Assembly (NCBI GenBank): GCA_905221605.1
Contig: CAJNDS010002266.1
Span: 436,228 to 500,227, forward strand
Origin: Symbiodinium natans
Lineage: Eukaryota > Sar > Dinophyceae > Suessiales > Symbiodiniaceae
DNA length: 64,000 nt
Direction: 5' to 3'
Both the position numbers and the translations under genes were made by a program. Under the pieces are notes generated by a model, which saw only the letters and a program-made list of their open reading frames with translations, searched no databases and was not told where the DNA came from. Shown piece by piece: positions 25,959-37,509 of the stretch (position 1 is the first letter of the stretch; each line of letters starts with the position of its first letter).

Positions 25959-26904
25959 GGCGGAGCCAGCTAGCACAGTCAGGCTGACTCGGACTAAAGA
26001 GCAAGTCAGGTCGAGTCGAGCGGAATGGGCCCGAGTGCTACGTAGAGTCGTCGCTCATCGATGACAGTGAATTTCAGGATTCATGGTGAGTGATGTCGTT
26101 CGTTCAAAATTGAATCATGATGGCTTGCATGGCTGCCTGTCTGTCGTTGACATCCAAACATCCCGAAACATCTCAAATTTTCTAACCCTCATTCTTCTCT
26201 ACTTGGGCCCAAACGTCCCTAAATAGGAGGTACTTTAAGGCTTAAGGCCCAAGTATTCTATACTTAGGTACCATGGGACCCTTAAGGGTACACAGAGAAG
26301 CAGCCCTACAGCCTCTCGAAGGCAGCTCGGACCAGACTTGCTTCGAGAATCACAAAGCGTTCGGTAGTGCTCAAGCGAGACAACTCAACAGAATCATGAT
26401 CTGCAACAGTCACTGCAAACATGCAATACACAGATTGCACGACTATCCGTCCAAGCCTTCGCAGTCAGTCGGCTCGGACTCCACAAGGTTCATGCCACCG
26501 CCAGGCCAGATCGAGCCTGGGCCGGGACAGCAGCAGCTCAAGATTTCCAGACAAGTTTGCACAACAAGACCATGATGACCCAGGCACGCACTCCACTAGT
26601 CCAACTGAACTTTTTGCACATCCACTCAAGCGCTTCGGGCTCAGGCATGAGTCGGGCAGAATCAGAAGCTTTGCACCCAACAAGACCACAACAAGCGACT
26701 GCGCACTAACTAGACTATGTAGCCATGTTACAGCTCCATTCGGCCACAGCGGAAGATGTGAAACACTCGAGATTCCTAGGTCATCGGGCGCGCTTGGGTG
26801 ACATCCATCGTCATTCCTGATTTCCGAAATCGACCAGCAGCAATGAATTTATTGTTGCCACAAACTCAAAGTCTTTTTCGGGTGTCATCCCAAGGGAAAG
26901 CGCG
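25959..26904. other. Spacer, nothing firm
   Basis: Unique sequence. A minus-strand stretch at 26465-26800 is open and follows an AG acceptor (GAAATCAG near 26812), so it may hold an exon of the gene that starts at 28144. No motif supports this. Confidence 0.35.
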
Positions 26905-26976
26905 CAAGTGCACATGCAAGCACATGATGCGCGCGCGCGCGCGCGCGCGCGCATCATGTGCTTGCATGTGCACTTG
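26905..26976. repeat. Perfect 72 bp palindrome with a (GC)n centre
   Basis: Each 36-base arm is CAAGTGCACATGCAAGCACA, TGATG, then (CG)n, and the second arm is the exact reverse complement with no loop. Nested in it are smaller palindromes (GTGCAC, CATGATG). It lies in the putative intron next to the exon at 27055-27165. Confidence 0.95.
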
Positions 26977-27054
26977 TGCGCAAATGTATTGGGATTGCAA
27001 CGATGAGAGTTTGAGTGGATTTCTTTTAAAGAATAAGATTTGAGTTGAGTACTG

Positions 27055-28144
27055 AAGTTTGACAAGTTGCGGAGTGCTTGGGGAACGTCAACGGGGCAGC
27101 CAGGGAGGATCTGGGACCACCAGGTAATGTACCGAGTCGCATCGATGACCAGGTTGTTCATGAACTGAGTTTGCAGGAAGCCAGTGATAATCATCATAAA
27201 GACACTCCGTGTATTACAGTATTAGTATACAAGCTAAACGAAGACCATCAATGCCGCGAGGCCTGGCAAGCCTCCAACAGGCCCTGCACGTCCTTCTCAT
27301 CCTTCGTACGGCGCTTCGAGGCATCGCAGTACGGAAAGTTATCGGGCGGCCAGCTGCCCCATTGACTCTGCGGTCGATGAAGGCGATACCAGTGGTGAGC
27401 GTCGAGGCATCGGTTGTAGATGAAGTTGTACTCCTGTCATGTGCTCAAACACTCATAGTTGGCTACTACAACGCTACTACTAAGAATTGCTAGCTCAGGT
27501 TGAAGGTATTTTATTCAAGTAAGACCAGTGTGCCAAGCCACGAGCAGGTCCAACATGAGGTTTCGCCGGAGCTCGTCCGCGCTGGCTGTCGGACTCCGCC
27601 GGGTTATCTGCACGCCCGCTGCCTGCAAGAACACAAACTCATGGTCGGACATCGTCTGACAATAATAAGTCGAACTTAATACCACAAATGACCTTTACAA
27701 GTATAACTTCAAAAAAGTTTACTATATGAGCCCCGAAGCTTGCTGGGCCCAACTTCGGCGCTTCAGCCACAAACGCTGAGATCGGCCAGGCTTTGACTTG
27801 GCTTTGGGCTTGGACTTGGCCTTGGATGAGCTCGAGCGCTCGGACTTAGGCTTCATCTTCGGCTGCGCCCCAGTGCCCTCGATCGCCTCGGTCGCCTCGC
27901 CCCTGTCGGCCATCGCCTGCTTCCTGGCCGAGCTCCTTTCCTTCTTCAGCTTCCTCTTCTGGGACTTGGACAGCGGCACCTGAAGGGGCATGGCAAACGC
28001 CTTGCAAGTCGAAGTAGCTGACTATTCTGGTGCTGTATGGTCTGGACCCCAATATTTTCACAACGACCCTTCCGATTATTGATACGACTTGTTCTCGCCA
28101 GCCTCGGGCGTCTTGGCAGCATCAGCACCAGCACGCTCAGCCAT
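27055..28144 (-). CDS. Multi-exon gene with a Lys/Ser-rich basic region, unknown family
   Basis: Start ATG at 28144 (MAERAGADAAKTPEAGENKS). It is then spliced to 27722-27984 (acceptor CCTTCAG), which reads VPLSKSQKRKLKKERSSARK and a K/P/S-rich stretch resembling nuclear-localisation signals. Later exons: about 27545-27651 (AGVQITRRSPTASADELRRN), 27250-27436 (EYNFIYNRCLDAHHWYRLHR, then SQWGSWPPDNFPYCDASKRR; an open frame without its own start codon) and 27055-27165 (QFMNNLVIDATRYITWWSQI). The exon order is as expected for the minus strand. The 3' end was not found. Function unknown; the aromatic-rich middle looks like a folded domain. Confidence 0.45.
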
Positions 28145-28805
28145 TGATTCTGATCAGGGAGTGAAACCGATCTGATGCAGCTACACCAAATTTCGTACTT
28201 TTGACATGTCTCAGCCCCCACCTATTTCAAATGTTAAAGTTACAGTTAGTGAGTCTAAATTCCATGTCAGGCTCTCGGACTTAGTTTTGAGACGCTGTCA
28301 TCTGACATGTTAAAACTCATGCCCAGTGAGAAGTGCTTCCACGCACTTGATCCTATTTGGCCGCAGCTCCACAAATCAACCGGCAAGTCGTCACAAAGCC
28401 TTGCCGCCAATCCGTTCAAGAGTGCAGCCCAAGGCAGGGACGGAATGACGCCGTCGTCCTCGGCCACACTCAGATCGGAGGTTCAGCCACACCTGGCGAG
28501 GATGTGATGACTCGGGCTCAAACTGTAAAACATGATGGCAGGACAGCAGTGACGGGTTTTCGGGCGATGACACCTCAGAATTTGACATCCCCCCCCCCTC
28601 CCTACTGCCCCACACAAATCCAAAATCAGAATCATTTCATGCCTTTTGAGACCCCAGAGCCTTCCGAATCCCCCTCAATCCCTCGGACCCTCGGGCCCTC
28701 GGACGGTGCTCGTTCTGAAGCCTCCTGGCTCATGACTCTCAAACACCAGGGCGTTGCCACCGAGGCGTCTGAAAGAGCATGGCCGCCGCATCTAGACCAA
28801 GACCG

Positions 28806-28999
28806 CCAAGGCACCGAGGCGGCAGTTGCCACCAAGGCGCCCGGAGGAGCAAGGCCATCCACAAGACCAAGACCTCCAAGGCACCGAGGCGGCAGTTGCC
28901 ACCAAGGCGCCCGGAGGAGCAAGGCCATCCACAAGACCAAGACCTCCAAGGCACCGAGGCGGCAACTGCCACCAAGGCGCCCGGAGGAGCAAGGCCATA
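28806..28999. repeat. 70 bp minisatellite, 2.8 copies
   Basis: Unit starts at 28806, 28876 and 28946 (CCAAGGCACCGAGGCGGCA...), nearly identical. The period is not a multiple of three, yet several frames stay open on both strands, giving ORFs that are probably meaningless. An imperfect partial unit continues to about 29050. Confidence 0.9.
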
Positions 29000-29167
29000 T
29001 TGAGCTGGGATCTCCAGACACCTTGGCGTTGCCACCAAGGCGTCCGGAGAAGCACAGCTCCCCTCGCACATGCACTCATGTCGCAAATGCACTCATGTTA
29101 AACCCCTAAACCCCAAAACCCCTAAACCCCTAGGCTTAATTAGGAATAGGGATTAGGGGTCTGAGCC

Positions 29168-31570
29168 CGGCGCCTCGGGCTGAAGATGTCGGCCGCGTTG
29201 GTCATCGTGACATACGGACAAGAGGGGGGGGGGGGTCTCGGGCAGAGGCTTAGGGGTTGAACCCGGCAGTGGCTTAGGGATTAGGCTTCAGGGTCTTTAG
29301 GGTTTGGGGATGGGTTTCAGGCAAGTGATCAGGTTTCAGGGGTTTAGGGGGTTTGTGTTTCGGGCTATGTGTTCGGACGCACTGTGAGCCTTCAGTTTTC
29401 ATGTATCCTATCCCTACAAACAAGGGCCCTAGGCAAAAAAACAAAAAAACAAAGAACACACCAAGACCCAGCAAGTTTTTGCTTGAAAGGGAAATTAGAA
29501 GGGAACCTAGGCCCCCCCCCCCCCCAAAAAAAAAAAGGGAACAAGGGCCTACACCGGGGCCCAGTACAAGAATCGACCAACCCCCCTCTGAAAAATATTC
29601 CTGAAAAGGATGCTCTTATACCCAATGAGGGAATATATAAAATGTCCTAAGGGCCTACCTAGTTAGGGGGCTGGTTTGAGGAGGGCAATCTATGCATGTC
29701 GATGCATCTAAATACATTCCGGACACCCCACCGAACACGAAAAACCCTACAGCCGAACCCCCAAACCCTATATATAATCCCTATGAGCCCGAAAAAGTCC
29801 TAAAAACACCCTGAGCCCGGTGAGATCCCAAAAGTGGGAAATTTTCGGGATCCCCGCCACGGCTTTGGCGGCGTTTGCCTCAGAGTGGCTCAGGTCTTTG
29901 TTGGGGCCTCTCCTTGGGTGGGGAGCTGGCTCGACTCGAAATGGCCATTGGGTGGCTCAATCATACCCTGCATAGGTATACATGGGCCCTTTTCGGGCAA
30001 GGACCTGAATTCCAAAAACCCCGACCCTTTTGAACAAACAACTCTCGTTATTGGGGCTCCGCACGCTCTTGGGGCTCGAGATCAAGCCCGGTGCGAAAGG
30101 GCCCGTGTCAGGCTCTTTCGGGGCCTGCCAAACTTCGTCTCTGTGCGTTTGTTCCGGTTGTCAACCCTAACCCCTCAACCCGAAAAAAACCCTAAATAGC
30201 CTAAACCTTCAACACTGACTTGTCATGTTTCCTGCAAAACTCGAAGTGAGTTGGCTTGCATAGGGATTTTCCCTCGCCCAAGGCGGCATAAGATTTCCTT
30301 ACTCGCTGCAGGGGGAGAAGGGTACATGCCCCTCGAAAAGATGGGCCCAGTTGGCCGGCTCAGGTTAGGGTTCGGGAGTTTAGGGTTTAGGGTTTGGGGT
30401 TGAGGGTCTATAGGGTTTAGGGTTTAGGGGTTAGGGTTTAGGGCTTAGGGTTTTTGGCTTTCGGATGCCCTGCTAGACCACGGCCCTCACGCGACCGAGT
30501 TTGGGTTTAGCGGGTTTCGGGTTCAGGGCAGCCAAAAAGAAACCATACTTTCGGAGAAGAGAATTGCGGGCTCCAGCTGTGATTGGGATTGAACCAGCTC
30601 CTTGCCTAAGCCTGCTCGCCAAAAGAAAAGCAGTCTTTATAAAAGTTAGGGTTTAGGGTTTAGGGTTTAAGGTTTAGGGTTTAGGGTTTTGGGTGGCCTC
30701 TTCTTGACAATACCAGGCGATGTCAAGGGAACACGGGAACAACTTACTCCTTCCGATTCCCTTGCAAGCCTCGAAATCCTAGACCCCCTACAAAACAGCC
30801 TCAAAGCCTGAAATTGCCCGGAAAACCCTAAACCCTAAACCCTAAACCCTAAACCCTAAACCCTAAACCCTAAACCCTAAACCGGTGCACCTGCCAAGTC
30901 TCGGAGGTGTCTGGCCACTGGGACGTCTGCTCAGGTTCCGGCTCGCCCTGGCTTCGCGAACCGGCACTGCAGGGGCTTGCAGGGTTTGGGGTTTAGGGTT
31001 GAGGGTTTAGGGCTAGGGTCTAGGGTTTAGGGCTAGGGTCTAGGGTTTAGGGTGTATCTCTGAAGGGGCTGAGGGTTCAGGGTGTGTAGGGGTTCTTAGA
31101 GCTTTGAGGTTTTAGGTGTTGGAGGTTTAGGGGTTTAGGGGCTTCGGGTTTTAGAGGTCTAGAGTCTAGAGTTTAAAGGGTTGAGGGCGCGCAGGGCTTT
31201 AGAGCCTTCGAGGTTCTAGGGGTTAGAGGTTGAGGGATTGAGGTTTCGGGGTTTAGAGGTCATATGCCGGGTGCAAGCATGATGAACTTCTCGGGGGCTC
31301 CTCCCCCGCCCCCCGACAATCCTACAGCACGGGCAAGAAGCATAAAATCCCTAAACTTTCAAAATGACCCCGAAGCTGTAAAATTCAAGAAAAAACACGC
31401 AGAGGAACTCTCGAGCCTACAGTTCTTGAAGCCTCAATCCTCAACCCCTTGAAATCCCCAGCAGCCATAAACCCTAAGCAAACCCTAAGCCCAAGAACCG
31501 ATAAACCCTGAACCCTGAACCCTGGCAGGTCCTCCAGCAAATCACGACGCCACTTTTCCCACTCCTCCCC
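29168..31570 (-). CDS. Short exons in telomere-lined introns (gene fragment, unknown)
   Basis: Minus-strand exons supported by splice sites: 31523-31570 (acceptor CACTTCCAG, then GEEWEKWRRDLLEDLP) and 30891-30966 (acceptor CCCCTGCAG, then AGSRSQGEPEPEQTSQWPDT, donor CAG|GTGCACCGGTTTAGGG). A weaker one is 29168-29225 (VTMTNAADIFSPRRRAQ). The second lies exactly between a CCCTAAA array (30830-30884) and a TTTAGGG array (30982-31052). An island at 30300-30362 is open on both strands and remains ambiguous. No family recognised; the parts may belong to one or two genes. Confidence 0.4.
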
Positions 31571-31639
31571 CTGGAAGTGCCGTAGAGTTAGCCGGGATTG
31601 TCGGGTGGATATAGGGTTAGGTTCAGGGTTTAGGGCCTA

Positions 31640-33500
31640 TAGAGTTCGAGTGTTTACGGGTTTGGAAATTCAGGCAATGCGTTTGTTGATAATAATTAGT
31701 GTGGGGAACCCTTGTTACGGACCCCCTGAACCCTCCACCTTCGACATACATCTTCAGGCCCAAAAGGCTCCGAACATGACTTGCGCAGTGGGTCTGCAAC
31801 CCACAAGAAGCCACGCGAAAAGAAGGACAACATCAGACCGTGAACCCTGAACCCCCAAACCCAAACCCTAAACCCCAGCCCTAAGCCCTAAACCACAAAC
31901 CGCGGCATTCTACACCCTAGACCAAAGAGCCCTCAAAGCCATGCCGGCCCTGAACCAAGGATGGGGATCCGATCCCTAAAGCGCTAAACCCTCGAGCCCT
32001 TTAGGTTTAGGGTTTAGGGTTTAGGGTTTATAGGGTTTAGGGTTTAGGGTTGAGGGGTTAGGGTTTAGGGTTCATGGCCCTTACCCCCCCAAAAAACCCT
32101 GACCCCCGTGGTCGGACGGACTTTTTCTCTCGCTCACGCTTCTCGGCACATCTCGTGGTGGAAAGCGGAACTGAGCGTGGTGCTGTACTTTCCAAGGGAA
32201 ATCGTGAGAACCCGCATAAGGAGGCCGAAGATAACACATGCGTTCCTACCCAATAAACCCCTAAACCCTAAACCACCTTTACCCAGTCTCCTTTGAGTCT
32301 CTTCTGAGGTAGGTATATGGGGTCCTCAGGGTTCCTCCAATTTCCTCCAGGAAATTTGCAGTTTGTGCGGAACCGTAGCAGTTTTGGGAGGGGTGTTGGC
32401 ATCACTTGGACCGAACAAGGGCTTACACTGCACCAGCTTTCTGAATCTGGAATCCAAGGTTGAACCCTTGGGCCCTGAGAAGGTATACCTGCGCCCCCAA
32501 CACCCTAAACCCTCATGCCTTTAGTCAGGCTGGTTCCCGCAAGCACCGTCTGAAGGCTGTTCTTCAGAGGAAACGATCTGGACATCTGCTACTGTCGGGC
32601 TCGGCCCCTTGCACAGGGAACCGGCTTCCAGCAAGTTCTGTGTTCACTGTGCACATGCACTGCCCCCGACCCCCCAAGAGCAAAGGCCTGCACCTCCCCC
32701 TGAAACCCTGAAGACCTAAAGTGGCCGCCTGAGGTCCCTGAGTTTGGCAACACGGAGTATGGGCGTATGGGATGCCCGGAAGTATTGTACCCTCCCCAGA
32801 AGGCAATCGCGAAACAGAATAGATGGGAAGCCCCGGAATGCACTGAGTTTAGGGGCTTAGGGTTTAGAGTGCAGGGTTCAGGGTTTAGGATTTCGGGTGT
32901 GGGGGGTTTGGGGTTTGGGGCTGGAGGTTTAAGACTCAGATCTAGCGGCGGACTGATGAGCACCCACAGACCGTCAGCCCTCGAGCCCTCACCCCCCCCC
33001 GCGTTGGGGGCCTGGAGGCAGTCTCAGAGTGTGTTTAAATTCCCTCCGAACTAAAGATGACATGTGCATCCGCTGAAACGATGGTTGTAAATCTGGGGGG
33101 TGGCTCGGCAGCCGGCTTAGCTCGCCCACCCCACGCTTCCTAACGTTAGCCGCCTATTCTCGTGGGCCGCTTAGCAGCACTCTATGGCAGGGCAACAGTT
33201 CCAACAAAACGGTAAACCACGCTAGGTAAGACTCAGTCCATGCATAAGAAGTCTCAGACTAGACTACAGTACCGTATATCTATGCATGTACAGCATCACA
33301 TGGTGCAAATGCGTGGCCCTGCGCTGTGTGACCGCGCACGTCGGGCGGCTGTCGCCAGGGTTGGCCGGCACACAGAGTTTCCATAAAGCCTAAAGCCTAA
33401 AGCCGAAACCCTGAACCCTAAACCCTAAACCCTAAACCCCAAACCCGAAACCCTAAACCCCATAAACCTTAAACCCTAAACCCTAAACCCCCACTGCGGC
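31640..33500. other. Telomere-repeat-rich stretch without firm exons
   Basis: Scattered CCCTAAA and TTTAGGG words. Open but ambiguous islands lie at 32530-32650 (plus strand: AGSRKHRLKAVLQRKRSGH after GTCAG) and 32110-32260. The unique stretch 33060-33370 just downstream of the RING gene stop may be its 3' end. Confidence 0.35.
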
Positions 33501-33501
33501 C

Positions 33502-34606
33502 TCACACACAAGCGTGAGGTGCCAAGAAGCTGTGGCTGCAAGTCGGGCAGCGGCAGTTGGAGTGAACCTGGCAGATCGACCGGAGGTTTCTGTGCTTTAG
33601 GGTTGTGGGGTTTAGGGTTTAGGGTTTAGGGTTTAGGGTTTAGGGGTGTTAACCATGTACCCGAGTTCACCTCTACACGAATACGTTAACAAATAACTCC
33701 AACACCCCAACCCCTGGACAACACGCAGAGGCCATTAGGGTCTCACAGTCTGAGCGGGCACCTGGAGGACCGACCATGCGGCCACACACTCTTGGTGGAA
33801 GATGTGCCCACATGGCAGGATTGCCACCTCCGGTGGGGTAGCAGGGTTTTTTTAGGAGTCAGCCTGTTCAGGTGTCATGTGTAGTTTGGTATATTGGGGC
33901 TTTGGCATGTTGCCTGAAATGGGTATGTTCCAAAAAAAGGTGGTCCCCCAAATATACCACCCCCGAAAACATACTATAAACCCATTTATAGGGGCCCCAA
34001 AAATGGGTACCCCAAGTTTCAGAAACCCCCAAGTGTTCTCCTTTGATGGCACCAGCCCAGAAGCGACCCGGTCACAGTTTCGACGCCGGGAGCCGGGGTT
34101 CTTGCCTTTTTTCGAAGTTCTTAGAAGGCACCTTATATCCCCCCTACATCTCCCTTCTAGAGGGATGAGAGAAGGGCACAGCTTCAAGTCGTAAACCACT
34201 GAAACTGAGTGTGCATTATGAAGTCCACTAACATTGGCCAGCTGGCTGAGCAACGCAGTTCGGGCGGGTCATTGTGTGTCTGTGTACATCAAGATCCCCG
34301 GCAAAGAGAGGCTAGAATAACAAGGCTTCATACATCAGCAATTTGGGGCTTAGATTTCGTAGATGCTGGTAATGCATTTTAAGCCCTAAGCCCTAAACCC
34401 TAACCCGAAACCCTAAGACCTAAAACCTATAAACCCTAAACCCTAAACCCTAAATCCTAAACCCTAAACCCTAAGCCCTACCTTCGAACCACGTGTTCCG
34501 ACCTTGGAATCCGGGTCAAAGTCGTCCAGGCAGCAGAGACAAGTTTGAAGATCCCCGACCTCTCGCGGCCATGGGATTTCAAGTCTGGCATAACTTGCTC
34601 CCAAAG
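33502..34606 (-). CDS. RING-H2 finger protein (putative E3 ubiquitin ligase), 3 exons visible
   Basis: Three consecutive minus-strand exons join in phase. Exon 34503-34606 ends LQTCLCCLDDFDPDSK with donor AAG|GTCGGA. Exon 33827-33762 (66 nt) is VAILPCGHIFHQECVAAWSV plus LQ, donor CAG|GTGCCC. Exon 33567 starts VHSNCRCPTCSHSF after acceptor CTGCCAG and reaches TGA at 33502. Together they give C-x2-C ... C-x-H-x2-H-x2-C ... C-P-x-C, the RING-H2 pattern that binds two zinc ions and recruits E2 enzymes. The intron between exons 2 and 3 holds a telomere-like array (33598-33645), and another (34385-34480) lies in the preceding intron. The island 35485-35572 (EVSCVWAPCRFDLRQS) may be an upstream exon. 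Confidence 0.8.
33932..34030 (+). repeat. Dispersed ~100 bp element, copy A
   Basis: Contains GGTCCCCCAAATATACCACC, GGGCCCCAAAAATGGGTACC and TTTCAGAAACCCCC in the order shared by the other copies. It lies in a RING gene intron. Confidence 0.6.
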
Positions 34607-35262
34607 ACTCTGAGATGCCGAGCGGCCAGGCTCGGTGCCACAAGCGGCGTCGGGCCGTGAGAAGTCCAGCTAACCGGATCCCCGGATTTGACCTGAAGAG
34701 TGTTTAGGGTTTAGGGATAGGGTTTAGGGCTTTAGGGCTTAGGGTTTAGGGCTAGGGTTTAGGGCTTCGGGCTTTAGGGTTTTGGGGGTTTAACGGGCTT
34801 TGGGTTTTTCGGGTATCTAGGGTTTGGGTTTTCTAGTTTCGGGCTGTTGGGGGTTTATTGGGTTTAAGGTTCCGGCTTTTGCGAGTTTTGGGGTTTAGGG
34901 TTGTGGGTTTCTGTGTGCTTGTAGGGGGGGTAGGGGCGGACGGGGGGGGGGGGGGGGTGGGGTTCCCAGTTTCGAGGGATGATGTATAAGGTCTCGGGGT
35001 TAGGGCACAGATGGATTGGGACAATAGAGGATGCCCCTAAACCCTAAACCCGAAACCTAAACCGGGTTTAGGATCCAAAGCTTACAAGGGGCAGGGGTCT
35101 GGGGTCAGAGACTTTTGGGTCTGTTTGGGGTGTAGAATTTCGCTTTGAGTGAAGCTAGGCGTATTTCGGGGTGATGGTTTAGTTCGGCGCAACCCTAAAG
35201 CGCAGCCTCTTAAGCCCTAACCTAAACCCTAAACGCTAAACGCTAAACTCTAAACCCTGAAC

Positions 35263-35484
35263 CCTGAAGCCTAAACCCTAAACCCTAAACCCTAAACCCT
35301 AAACCCTAAACCCTAAACCCTAAACCCTAAACCCTAAACCCTAAACCCTAAACCCTAAACCCTAAACCCTAAACCTAAACTAAACCATAAACCCTAAACC
35401 CTAACCCTAAACCCTAAACCCTAAACCCCCTAAACCCTAAACCCTAAAAAACCCTAAACCTAAACCCTAAACCCAAACCCTAAC
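35263..35484. repeat. CCCTAAA array (about 28 units)
   Basis: One of the longest arrays, with few variants. It ends at the island 35485-35572. On the minus strand that island is followed by G|GTTAGGGTTTGGGTTTAGGG, so the array begins at a candidate 5' splice site. Confidence 0.95.
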
Positions 35485-35616
35485 CGAAGCCTGGGCCTGC
35501 CTCGAAGCTGTGGAACTCGGGACTTGACTGACGAAGGTCAAAGCGGCATGGGGCCCAAACACAGCTGACCTCCTGGGTGGGGGGGGGGGGGGGGGGGGGG
35601 GGGTTCCGGAAGACAG

Positions 35617-35716
35617 GGTTTAGGGTTTAGGGTTTAGGGTTTAGCGCTTAGGGTTTAGGGTTTAGGGTTTAGGGTTTAGGGTTTAGGGTTTAGGGTTTAG
35701 GGTTTAGGGTTTAGGG
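35617..35716. repeat. TTTAGGG array (about 14 units)
   Basis: Inverted relative to the array at 35263-35484. The two enclose the candidate exon and a 26-base poly-G tract (35577-35603). Confidence 0.95.
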
Positions 35717-36385
35717 TAATTGTTTAAGGTTTAGAGTTTTTTTTCAGGTTTAGGGTTTAGGGTTTGTCCTTTTTGTTGGGGGGGGGGGGTTTCCTGTAAT
35801 GATGATGAGAGTATGTTGGGGTATATGTGGGGGTAGCCCTACTTTGAGAAATACCGTCCCAGGAGTGGCCTCATCTCAGGTAGGGTTTCACTAAAGGCCG
35901 GTTCAGGGTGTTGAGTATGGGTTCGACAGGCTGTCGAGGTAGGGACTTTGGGCCATTCGGGCCGAAGCCTAGAATCCAGAACTTGTGGGTTTCGAGATCC
36001 TAAACCCCAAACCCTAAACCCAACACCCAAAAACCGTCCTAAGCCGAAACCCGCTTCTGATCCCTATGACCCTAAAGACCCTCAAGACCCCAAACGCCAT
36101 AGTTAAGGTCCTAAAGGCACCCCCAACCCAAAAAAAAGAAACCTTAAAACAAGCCCGAAAGACAAACAAAAACTAAACAACTAACATGCCCCGGTAGACA
36201 CCAAAAGCCCGCCTCCGAAACCGGAAGCCATAAACCCTGAACCAACCCTAAACCCTAGACCCTATAGACCCTCTAGACCCTCTAGACCCTCTAGACCCTC
36301 TAGACCCTCTAGACCCTCTAGACCCTGAAAATGCTAAAGACCCTAAAGACCCTAAAGACCCTAAAGACCCCAAACCCTGAACCCT

Positions 36386-36460
36386 CGACTCCTTCGGGCC
36401 CTCCTTGGGGGGATCACGCCGGCGGCGCTGGTCCAAATGCACACCGACTGCCAGCCTGGC
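36386..36460 (-). CDS. Candidate exon (basic, Arg/Lys-rich)
   Basis: Acceptor GGTTGGCCAG, then LAVGVHLDQRRRRDPPKEGP, followed by GAGGGTTCAGGG as a possible GA-type donor. Flanked left by CTAGACCCT/CCCTAAA words (36230-36390) and right by TTTAGGG words (36480-36600). Its gene is unknown. Confidence 0.4.
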
Positions 36461-36831
36461 CAACCAGTTTCAGGGCACCAGTGTTTAGTAGGGTTTACGG
36501 TTAGGGTTCCGTGGTGTAGGGTTTAGGGTTTAGGGTCTGGGGTTCAGGGGTGGTTTAGGGTTTAGGTTTCAGGGGTGTAGGGTCTAGGGTTTAGGGTTTC
36601 GGGACCCCCTGCTCGAGGATTCGGGATTCTTGCTCAAATAGAAAAGAGTATCCCGATTCTGGTAACTTGAATCAAGCTTATTAACAAGAACCCAGGCTTA
36701 AGACGGACGAGCCCGTAAACATTATCAAGGGCTTACGCTTGTTTCTCGGTACTGCTTGTTGACAATTTGACCGTGTTACGAATATTTGTTTCACTTGTGG
36801 CTTCCCACTTGTCTCTTATTGCTATTAGCAT

Positions 36832-36832
<1 letters not shown>

Positions 36833-36906
<74 letters not shown>
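36833..36906. repeat. (GCT)n / (CAG)n trinucleotide repeat
   Basis: About 24 uninterrupted units, followed to about 37130 by degenerate (CGT)n, (GGT)n and (GAT)n. ORFs with poly-Leu, poly-Ser or poly-Ala come from it. No splice sites suggest translation. Confidence 0.95.
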
Positions 36907-37295
36907 GTAGCCGCCATCGTCGCCGTCGCCGTCGTCGTGACCGTCGTCGTGACCGTCGTCGTCGCCGTCGTCGTCGTCGTGCATGTCGTCGTCGTTGTTG
37001 GTGGTGGTGGTGGTGATGATGATGGTGCGGGTGGTGATGGTGACGGAAATGGTCATGGTGACTGAGATAGCGGTGATGATGGCAATGGCGCTTCTGATGA
37101 CGATGACCATGATGACTCGACGACGACGATGCTTGCCGCGATGGATGCCAACTTTGTGCTGTATCCTCTGGCCCCGTTCCTGTTGCATTCCGAGCTTTTG
37201 GGCCTTCGGTGGTGTGGTCGGCCCGACATCTGCTTGCTGCCCGAGACACATGGCCCTGAAAGCGAACAGGGTCGATCTCCCAGTCCCAATCGAAC

Positions 37296-37384
37296 AAGGG
37301 ACCCCCAAAATAAACCCCCCTAAATAGCAGGATCCCCTAAACCCCCCCCCCCCCCCCCCAAAAAAAAAAAAAAAAAAAAAAAAA
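37296..37384 (+). repeat. Dispersed element, copy B, ending in poly-C then poly-A
   Basis: GGGACCCCCAAAATAAACCC, then AAATAGCAGGATCCCCTAAA, then about 16 C followed by about 25 A. The A tract at the end is unlike the other copies. Confidence 0.6.
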
Positions 37385-37509
37385 CTCAGCTCAGAAGGCA
37401 GGACTATCGCGTACCACTCGAAGCAGAGGAGTATCGTCTTCTCGCCAGCCTGCACAGGCCCGGATCCGGCATGGACCAAAAAGCCCTAAACCCTAAACCC
37501 TAAGCCTCA

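Noticed and set aside
28632-29109. Overlapping ORFs on both strands over the 70 bp repeat
   Set aside because: The repeat period is not a multiple of three and several frames are open; neither strand has convincing splice sites or motifs.
29834-30199. 121-codon plus-strand ORF
   Set aside because: No splice or motif support; it runs into telomere-like repeats and its composition is that of spacer sequence.
36733-37479. 248-codon minus-strand ORF with poly-Ala and Asp/Gly runs
   Set aside because: Arises from the (CAG)n and degenerate trinucleotide repeats plus the poly-A/poly-C tract; no independent coding evidence.
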